A stretch of DNA of 5,077 bases from a bacterium. GTDB lineage: Bacteria; Hydrothermota; UBA3073; JACQXS01; JAUWAR01. Shown piece after piece: positions 1 to 4,147 of this stretch; positions within the stretch are counted from its first letter, which is position 1, and each line of letters opens with the position of its first letter. The translations under genes were made by a program, and so were the position numbers. Under the pieces are notes generated by a model. It was not told the DNA's origin, made no database searches, and saw only the letters and a program-made list of their open reading frames with translations. The stretch lies in contig JAUWAR010000092.1 of assembly GCA_030601965.1 (NCBI GenBank), forward strand, positions 1-5,077, read 5' to 3'.

Positions 1-2
1 CA

Positions 3-455
3 GTTATCAGTAAAAACCGATTACCAATTACCGATTACCGATTACTTTCTTTTTTTATCACAGGAGAAGTCCAGAAGGTATTAAACGAAAGAAAAATGGA
101 AATAGAACAACTACCTGTAAAACCAAAAGATTTAGCAGAGATTTTTAGTCTTATAAAAGAAGGTATCATAACCTTAAATCTTGCAAAGGACGTATTTACA
201 AAGATGGTAGAGGAGAAGAAGACTGCAAGGGAGATAGTAGAACAGAGAGGTCTTAAACAGATTACGAGTAAGGAAGAGATCGAGAATATTGTAAAAGAGG
301 TATTAAAATTACATCTTGCTGAAGTGGAAAGATATAGGAAAGGCAAAAAGGGCTTATTCGGTTATTTTATAGGTGAAGTAATGAAAAAGACAAAAGGCAA
401 GGCAAATCCCACGATAGTGAATGCGATAATGCTTGACATTTTAAGAGAAACTTAA
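3..455 (+). CDS. gatB: Aspartyl/glutamyl-tRNA(Asn/Gln) amidotransferase subunit B, C-terminal part (5' end outside window)
   Basis: GatB is the tRNA-binding and kinase-like subunit of GatCAB, which converts Glu-tRNA(Gln) or Asp-tRNA(Asn) to the amidated form in the cytoplasm. The frame is open from the window edge, so the ATG at 96 is an internal Met and not the start. From about position 57 the protein reads FITGEVQKVLNERK and then IEQLPVKPKDLAE, which is the end of the catalytic core. The C-terminal GatB/YqeY tail follows, with ERYRKGKKGLFGYFIGEVMK and KKTKGKANP, the hallmark end of GatB. About 150 residues of a protein usually near 480 are visible. The first ~15 visible residues are encoded by a CCGATTA heptamer array and do not look like GatB, so a repeat seems to be inserted in frame just before FITGEV. 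The TAA stop lies 20 nt before the preferred apgM start, suggesting cotranscription. The identity is secure; the inserted repeat is an inference from family memory. Confidence 0.93.
   Translation, partial: VISKNRLPITDYRLLSFFITGEVQKVLNERKMEIEQLPVKPKDLAEIFSLIKEGIITLNLAKDVFTKMVEEKKTAREIVEQRGLKQITSKEEIENIVKEVLKLHLAEVERYRKGKKGLFGYFIGEVMKKTKGKANPTIVNAIMLDILRET
17..45. repeat. Heptanucleotide tandem array (CCGATTA x4) inside gatB
   Basis: Four adjacent 7-bp units occupy 17-44 (CCGATTA, CCAATTA, CCGATTA, CCGATTA), followed by the first base of a fifth. The second unit has one substitution. Read in the gatB frame, the array gives P-I-T-D-Y-R-L with wrap-around. Because 7 is not a multiple of 3, every forward frame gives the same cyclic seven-residue word without a stop, whereas the reverse complement contains TAA. 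The flanking CAGTTATCAGT at 1-11 may belong to the same repeat; the left boundary is cut by the window edge. Confidence 0.8.
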
Positions 456-465
456 AAAATAAAAT

Positions 466-471
466 GGGAGG
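466..471 (+). promoter_or_regulatory. Ribosome binding site that decides the apgM start
   Basis: GGGAGG lies 4 nt before the ATG at 476. The alternative ATG at 464 has only an A/T-rich stretch upstream and would itself overlap this Shine-Dalgarno sequence. The spacing is a little short, but this is the only good candidate, so the ATG at 476 is preferred. Confidence 0.6.
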
Positions 472-475
472 CATT

Positions 476-1675
476 ATGATAGAGAAACTTTGTATAAAAA
501 CAGATTCTAAAATTGTATTACTCGTGATAGATGGTGTTGGTGGTGTGCCTTTAAATGGTCTAACAGAACTCGACAAGGCACATACTCCAAATCTTGATGC
601 CCTTGCACAAAAATCCATTACAGGACTTACTGACCCAATAGCACCAGGGATTACACCAGGCTCGGGTCCTGCACATATTTCCTTGTTCGGGTATGACCCT
701 GTTAAATATGAAATAGGAAGAGGTGTGCTTGAGGCACTTGGAGTTGGAATAGAGTTAACCTCCAGAGATATAGCAGTCAGGGGCAACTTTGCAAGCATTG
801 ATAAAAATAGAGTTATAATAGATAGAAGGGCAGGAAGAATCTCCACAGAGAAAAATAAAGAACTATGTCAGATGTTGCAGCAAAAGATAAAAATGATAGA
901 GGATGTGGAAATTCATATAACACCAGGTAAAGAATACAGATTTGTCCTTGTTTTAAGGGGTGATGGGCTTGATGATAATGTCAATGAAACAGACCCACAA
1001 AAAACAGGAGAAATGCCAATTCCCTGTAGGGGCGAACCTGTGTGTTCGCCCAAACCAGAGGCAGAAAAGACTGCCCGAATTATCAATGAATTTGTTAGAA
1101 GGGCAGAAAAGTTTTTCTCCCCTCCGGCTGATGGGGTTCTTCTCAGAGGTTTTGCAAAAAAGCCCGATATACCATCTATGAATGAGAGATTTAAACTTAG
1201 TTCCTGTGCTATAGCCACTTATCCTATGTATAAAGGACTATCAAGACTCGTGGGAATGGATGTGGTGGAAACGGGCACAACTATTAAAGATGAGATTGAA
1301 ACTCTGAAGAATAATTATAAGAAATATGATTTCTTTTATTTTCATATAAAGAAACCAGACTCTATGGGTGAGGATGGAAACTTTGAAGGCAAAGTTAAAA
1401 TGATTGAAGAAGTAGATAGTATCATTCCAGAAATAGAAAGACTTAATCCAGATGTATTTGTGGTTACTGGAGACCATTCTACTCCAGCTGTTCTTAAGGC
1501 TCATTCCTGGCATCCAAATCCATTCCTGCTCTATTCTAAATATATACTGACTGATGAAGTAAAGAAATTTACAGAAAGAGAATGTGCAAAAGGCTATCTG
1601 GGAAGGTTCAACGCTATTAATGCCATCCCCCTGATGCTTGCATATAGTCTGAAACTAAAGAAATTTGGGGCATGA
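476..1675 (+). CDS. apgM: 2,3-bisphosphoglycerate-independent phosphoglycerate mutase, archaeal (ApgM) type
   Basis: ApgM interconverts 3- and 2-phosphoglycerate without a 2,3-bisphosphoglycerate cofactor, through a phosphoserine intermediate in an alkaline-phosphatase-type metalloenzyme fold. The 399-residue length fits the family (about 400). Visible motifs are LLVIDGVGG (metal ligand D19), TPGSGPAH with the probable phospho-acceptor S63, LFGYDP and EIGRGVLEALG. Near the C-terminus are KKPDSMGEDGN (D295), TGDHSTP (D333, H334) and HSWHPNP (H343, H346), consistent with the metal and substrate site. The sequence NETDPQKTG before residue 180 and PEAEKTARIINEFV after it are conserved; between them lies the sequence encoded by a small hairpin repeat (1025-1051). 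The ATG at 464 would add four residues but overlaps the ribosome binding site. The TGA overlaps the etfB ATG by 4 nt (ATGA), suggesting translational coupling. The gene looks intact. Confidence 0.93.
   Translation: MIEKLCIKTDSKIVLLVIDGVGGVPLNGLTELDKAHTPNLDALAQKSITGLTDPIAPGITPGSGPAHISLFGYDPVKYEIGRGVLEALGVGIELTSRDIAVRGNFASIDKNRVIIDRRAGRISTEKNKELCQMLQQKIKMIEDVEIHITPGKEYRFVLVLRGDGLDDNVNETDPQKTGEMPIPCRGEPVCSPKPEAEKTARIINEFVRRAEKFFSPPADGVLLRGFAKKPDIPSMNERFKLSSCAIATYPMYKGLSRLVGMDVVETGTTIKDEIETLKNNYKKYDFFYFHIKKPDSMGEDGNFEGKVKMIEEVDSIIPEIERLNPDVFVVTGDHSTPAVLKAHSWHPNPFLLYSKYILTDEVKKFTERECAKGYLGRFNAINAIPLMLAYSLKLKKFGA
1025..1051. repeat. Small palindromic (hairpin) element inside apgM
   Basis: GGGCGAAC (1030-1037) and GTTCGCCC (1044-1051) form a perfect 8-bp inverted repeat with a 6-nt loop, preceded by TGTAG. 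Taken from TGTAGG to the end of the stem, it is 27 nt, exactly nine codons, and encodes CRGEPVCSP in the apgM frame. This stretch is GC-richer than its surroundings and sits in a variable region between NETDPQKTG and PEAEKTA. The TGTAGG end is shared with the 60-bp element in etfA (there on the opposite strand), so the two may be related. The inverted repeat is seen directly; that it is an inserted mobile repeat is inferred. Confidence 0.65.
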
Positions 1676-2458
1676 ACATCATTGTCCCTATAAAGCAGGT
1701 TCCTGATATCTCAGAGTCTCAGAATGTGAGAATTGACCCTGAGACCAACACACTTATAAGAGAAGGTGTGCCATCAATTGTTAATCCCCTTGATATGTAT
1801 GCTGTGGAAGAAGCCATTAGAATAAAGGAAAAAATGGGAGGCAGGATAACTGCCATTTCAATGGGACCCCCACAAGCGGAACAAGCACTTAAAGAGGTAA
1901 TTTCTATGGGTGTTGATGAGGCAGTTTTACTCTCTGACAAAGCATTTGCAGGTGCTGATACACTTGCCACATCCTTCACTCTTGCCTCTGCAATAAAGAA
2001 AATAGGTCATTATGATAATCTGTGGAAAACAGGCAATAGATGGAGATACAGCACAGGTAGGTCCAGGAATTGCAGAATGGCTTGATATACCACAGGTTAC
2101 TTTTGTAAGAAAGATTGAGGAGATTAGGGATAATTACATAAGAGCCCAACAAACGGTAGAACAAGGATATGAAGTGATAGAGGCACAACTTCCCTGTCTT
2201 ATAACAGTCATTAAAGAGATAAACGAACCCAGGCTTCTAACCCTACGAGGCAAATTAAGAGCAAAATCTATAGAGATTCCTGTATGGGGAATAGACAGTC
2301 TTGGACTTAAAAAAGAATCTGTTGGGTTGAATGGTTCACCAACACAGGTTATAAAGATATTCACCCCTGAGCCAAAAAAAGGAGGAGAAATATTTAAAGG
2401 AGATTCGGAGGAGGCAGTTGAAAAACTGGTAGGATTTATCAAAAAAGTTTATGGATAG
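1672..2458 (+). pseudogene. etfB: Electron transfer flavoprotein subunit beta, split by a frameshift near 2017
   Basis: EtfB pairs with EtfA to carry electrons; it binds AMP, or a second FAD in bifurcating forms. The first part (1672 to about 2016, 115 residues) starts IIVPIKQVPD and includes NPLDMYAVEEA, SMGPPQAEQALKE and AGADTLATSF, all typical of EtfB. After HYD the original frame gives non-homologous sequence and stops at 2085. The family sequence resumes in the +1 frame with ICGKQAIDGDTAQVGPGIAE (nucleotide-binding motif DGDTAQVGP at 2039-2065) and runs to the TAG at 2458. The two parts total about 261 residues, the normal length. Relatives have YD(L/M)IICGKQ here, so two to five bases look deleted. 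I see no slippery heptamer, stop codon or stimulatory structure like those of programmed shifts, so a real mutation or a sequencing/assembly error is more likely. The start overlaps the apgM stop (ATGA), with GGGG just upstream. Confidence 0.85.
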
Positions 2459-2549
2459 ACTTGGGAAACAGAAATTCAGGCTCTGGTCTTTAAATCACGG
2501 ACAAGCACAAAAATTGAGATTGAAACTTTTATTCTATCAGGTTTTGGTT

Positions 2550-2561
2550 TGTGAGAGAAAG
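2550..2561. repeat. Imperfect direct repeat flanking the toxin-antitoxin region, left copy
   Basis: TGTGAGAGAAAG here matches TGTAAGAGAAAG at 3218-3229 at 11 of 12 positions. The right copy lies just before the etfA start. Here it is followed by GTTT and ATG ATT AAA AGA TAG, a possible remnant of an etfA-like translation start. The pair could mark the ends of an inserted toxin-antitoxin segment. Purine-rich 12-mers can match by chance, so this is tentative. Confidence 0.3.
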
Positions 2562-2579
2562 GTTTATGATTAAAAGATA

Positions 2580-2583
2580 GGAG
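2580..2583 (+). promoter_or_regulatory. Candidate ribosome binding site for the toxin gene
   Basis: GGAG is followed by a 6-nt spacer and then CTG at 2590, the only well-spaced start-like codon for the toxin frame. The frame has a TAG stop at 2578. The TTG at 2614 has no purine-rich sequence at a suitable distance. Confidence 0.4.
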
Positions 2584-2589
2584 TGTCAT

Positions 2590-2871
2590 CTGAAAATTAC
2601 TGGTATCATCTGGTTGAGAGAAGTAGTACACAAATTAGCGTGGAAACATAATATTACTACAAACGAAGTAGAAGAGGTTTTTAGTAATAAACCCCGCTAT
2701 AAGTTTCAGGAACGTGGAGATGTTAAAGGGGAGAATCTTTACACTGCTTATGGATACACCAATGCGGGACGATACTTGACAGTATTTTTCATCTATAAGA
2801 AAAACCGTGAGGCGTTGATTGTAACCTCACGAGATATGGATAGAAAGGAGCGAAGACGATATGTCAAATAA
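2590..2871 (+). CDS. BrnT-like (DUF497-related) toxin of a type II toxin-antitoxin system
   Basis: The product is about 93 residues. The core NEVEEVF, then LYTAYGYTNAGRYLTVFFIY and the ending SRDMDRKERRRY match the BrnT-like toxin pattern: a small RelE-like fold, with a G-x-T-xx-GRYL strand and a C-terminal ARxMxxxERRxY element. BrnT proteins are ribonucleases that inhibit translation; RNase activity here is inferred from the family. Start choice is uncertain. TTG at 2614 would give 85 residues beginning LREVVHKLAWKH, but the preceding in-frame codons read KITGIIW and look like part of the family N-terminus. They also place CTG (2590) or ATT (2596) behind GGAG at 2580-2583, so a non-AUG start is proposed. 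The gene overlaps the antitoxin gene by 11 nt in the toxin-first order usual for BrnTA. Base composition looks GC-richer than the flanking etf genes. Confidence 0.8.
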   Translation: MKITGIIWLREVVHKLAWKHNITTNEVEEVFSNKPRYKFQERGDVKGENLYTAYGYTNAGRYLTVFFIYKKNREALIVTSRDMDRKERRRYVK

Positions 2872-3151
2872 GAAACGACGCGAACCGATTCCCAAATCTT
2901 TTTCAAGCATAAAAGAGGCATCTGACTTTTGGGACAGGCATAGCACTGCTGACTACGATGACCTAATGCATGATGTACACTTTGATGTAGATATTCAGCA
3001 CCGTACCTTCCTTGTGCCCGTTGAAGGTGAAATAGCAAAGAAAGTTACCGCGATAGCCGAACAAGAAGGGTTGGAACTGGAAACTCTTATTAATCTGTGG
3101 CTGAAGGAGAAATTGACTGAAGTAGTCCGTAATCAGAAGATTGCTGTGTGA
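2861..3151 (+). CDS. CopG/BrnA-type antitoxin
   Basis: This 96-residue protein has the layout of the CopG-antitoxin family (partner of BrnT-like toxins). A basic N-terminus is followed by the toxin-binding part IPKSFSSIKEASDFWDRH and TADYDDL. A C-terminal ribbon-helix-helix DNA-binding region contains EQEGLELETLINLWLKEKL. Such antitoxins neutralise the toxin and, with it, repress their own promoter; both roles are inferred here. The ATG lies inside the end of the toxin gene, and AAGGAG at 2845-2850, within the toxin coding sequence, is the ribosome binding site with a 10-nt spacer. Both genes would thus be translated from one message. The module separates etfB from etfA, which are adjacent in most genomes, so it was probably acquired later. 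Confidence 0.88.
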   Translation: MSNKKRREPIPKSFSSIKEASDFWDRHSTADYDDLMHDVHFDVDIQHRTFLVPVEGEIAKKVTAIAEQEGLELETLINLWLKEKLTEVVRNQKIAV

Positions 3152-3165
3152 ATATTTGGGAAGAA

Positions 3166-3212
3166 AATAACAAAAATAACAAATTCAGCCCAGTTCTGTT
3201 ACTTTTGTTATT
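3166..3212. repeat. AT-rich 16-bp inverted repeat between the antitoxin gene and etfA
   Basis: AATAACAAAAATAACA (3166-3181) pairs with TGTTACTTTTGTTATT (3197-3212) at 15 of 16 positions around a 15-nt loop. The left arm also holds a short internal duplication of AATAACA. The stem is nearly all A:T and has no U-tract after it, so it is not a convincing Rho-independent terminator. It could be an operator-like site, a weak 3'-end structure or the edge of the acquired toxin-antitoxin segment. Confidence 0.6.
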
Positions 3213-3217
3213 ATTCA

Positions 3218-3229
3218 TGTAAGAGAAAG
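3218..3229. repeat. Imperfect direct repeat flanking the toxin-antitoxin region, right copy
   Basis: TGTAAGAGAAAG is the partner of 2550-2561 (11 of 12 identical). It includes the weak purine-rich ribosome-binding region of etfA, so the similarity may reflect shared translation signals, not insertion. Confidence 0.3.
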
Positions 3230-3236
3230 TAAAGTA

Positions 3237-4145
3237 ATGAATATTTTTATTATAAAAGAAAAATGCACAGGTTGTGGGTTATGTATCCCTGTATGCTTAT
3301 ATGATGCTATGGAGATAGTTAATAACCTTGCTGTAATTAAAGAGAGCTGTAATCTGTGTGGGGCCTGTGTAGAGGCTTGTGAATTTGGTGCAATAGTTAT
3401 AGAAAAATCTCAAATCTCAAATCTCAAATCTCAAATCGGATATAATGGCGTTTGCGTGTTCGCTGAACAACAGAATGGTGAAATCCATAATGTTGTTTTT
3501 GAATTACTTGGAAAAGGAAGAGAACTTGCAGATAAACTAAAAACACAACTCTCCACAATACTAATAGGTCATGAAGTAGATAAATATAGTCAGGAACTTA
3601 TAGAAAGAGGTGCAGATATCGTCTATCTTGTAGATGACACTGATTTTGAAAACTTTAATGTGGAGTCCTGGACAGATGTAATTGCAAAACTTGTGCTGAA
3701 ATATAAACCTGAGATATTCCTTGCAGGTGCAACATGCTGTGGAAGAAGTCTATTTCCAAGAGTCGCATCAAGGCTAAAACTTGGTCTTACCGCAGATTGC
3801 ACGGGTCTTGACATAGATATGGATAAGAGAATTCTTGTGCAGACAAGACCAGCATTTGGTGGTAATATAATGGCGGCAATTATATCTCCTTATACAAGAC
3901 CTCAGATGGCTACTGTTCGATATAAAGTAATGAAAGAAAGAGATAGAGATAGAAATAGAAAAGGAAAGATAATATCTGTGGGAGGGACATTCCTGACCCG
4001 ATATTATTCTGTCGGGGTTGGAAAACCCCTCCTACAAAGGACAAAAATACTAAAATTTGTAGAAGATGTTACCCAGAAGATAAACCTTCAAGAAGCAGAT
4101 ATAATTGTTTCTGGAGGTAGGGGGCAGAGATTAAACGGGGGGTAA
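3237..4145 (+). CDS. etfA: Electron transfer flavoprotein subunit alpha with N-terminal ferredoxin domain, truncated before the FAD domain
   Basis: Residues 1-50 form a two-cluster ferredoxin domain with cysteines 10, 13, 16, 20 (CTGCGLC..C) and 38, 41, 44, 48 (CNLCGAC..C). Such a fused domain is known from the caffeyl-CoA reductase-Etf complex (CarE), a flavin-bifurcating ETF. Residues ~68-240 are EtfA domain I: GVCVFAEQ, FELLGKGRELADKL, AGATCCGRSLFPRVA, LTADCTGLDID, TRPAFGGNIMA and RPQMATVR. The protein should continue through SGGRG into the FAD-binding domain (whole protein about 390-400 residues). Instead, after SGGRG (292-296) it reads QRLNGG and stops, so the FAD site is missing and normal ETF function is unlikely. 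Two repeats are embedded in frame: a heptamer array (residues 57-67) in the linker after the ferredoxin domain, and a 60-bp palindrome (residues 247-267) between domain I and the FAD domain. The ribosome binding site is weak. With the frameshift in etfB, this suggests a decaying locus or a misassembly. Confidence 0.87.
   Translation: MNIFIIKEKCTGCGLCIPVCLYDAMEIVNNLAVIKESCNLCGACVEACEFGAIVIEKSQISNLKSQIGYNGVCVFAEQQNGEIHNVVFELLGKGRELADKLKTQLSTILIGHEVDKYSQELIERGADIVYLVDDTDFENFNVESWTDVIAKLVLKYKPEIFLAGATCCGRSLFPRVASRLKLGLTADCTGLDIDMDKRILVQTRPAFGGNIMAAIISPYTRPQMATVRYKVMKERDRDRNRKGKIISVGGTFLTRYYSVGVGKPLLQRTKILKFVEDVTQKINLQEADIIVSGGRGQRLNGG
3405..3437. repeat. Heptanucleotide tandem array (AAATCTC x4.7) inside etfA
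   Basis: Four perfect AAATCTC units (3405-3432) are followed by AAATC. The 33 bp equal 11 codons and encode KSQISNLKSQI, in the linker between the ferredoxin domain and EtfA domain I. All three forward frames give the same cyclic word K-S-Q-I-S-N-L without a stop; the opposite strand contains TGA. Gain or loss of one unit would shift the downstream frame, while a change of three units would keep it. Confidence 0.9.
3977..4036. repeat. 60-bp two-hairpin palindromic element inside etfA
   Basis: The ends TGTGGGAGGG (3977-3986) and CCCTCCTACA (4027-4036) are complementary at 9 of 10 positions, the tenth being a G.T pair. Inside are two hairpins: GGGACA/TGACCC around TTCC (3984-3999, one mismatch) and GGGGTT/AACCCC around GGAA (4014-4029). 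An inner pair CCCGA/TCGGG lies at 3997-4001 and 4012-4016. The left half and the reverse complement of the right half agree at about 20 of 30 positions. Several of the differences are changes that keep each arm self-complementary, which points to selection for structure. The element is exactly 20 codons long, is read through without a stop, and lies between conserved EtfA segments (RKGKI and FVEDV). It looks like a small non-autonomous repeat inserted in frame. Confidence 0.75.
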
Positions 4146-4147
4146 AG

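Noticed and set aside
96..98. ATG as start of a small 119-residue protein
   Set aside because: The frame is open upstream to the window edge and encodes recognisable GatB sequence (FITGEVQKVLNERK) before this Met, so it is internal.
464..466. ATG as start of apgM
   Set aside because: It overlaps the GGGAGG that serves the ATG at 476 and has no ribosome binding site of its own. It cannot be fully excluded.
367..846. Minus-strand open frames, such as this one and those at 913-1218, 2134-2442 and 4458-4757
   Set aside because: They lie antisense to well-identified genes, show no recognisable domains and are shadows of the coding strand.
2012..2014. ATG as a genuine separate start for a 148-residue protein
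   Set aside because: It lies inside the conserved middle of EtfB. The two frames together make one normal-length EtfB, so this is the second half of a shifted gene.
2565..2570. TATGAT as a -10 promoter box for the toxin-antitoxin genes
   Set aside because: No acceptable -35 box lies 16-18 nt upstream, and transcription would start almost on the ribosome binding site.
3405..3437. CRISPR-like repeat
   Set aside because: The units are 7 bp and directly adjacent, with no spacers; it is a simple tandem array.
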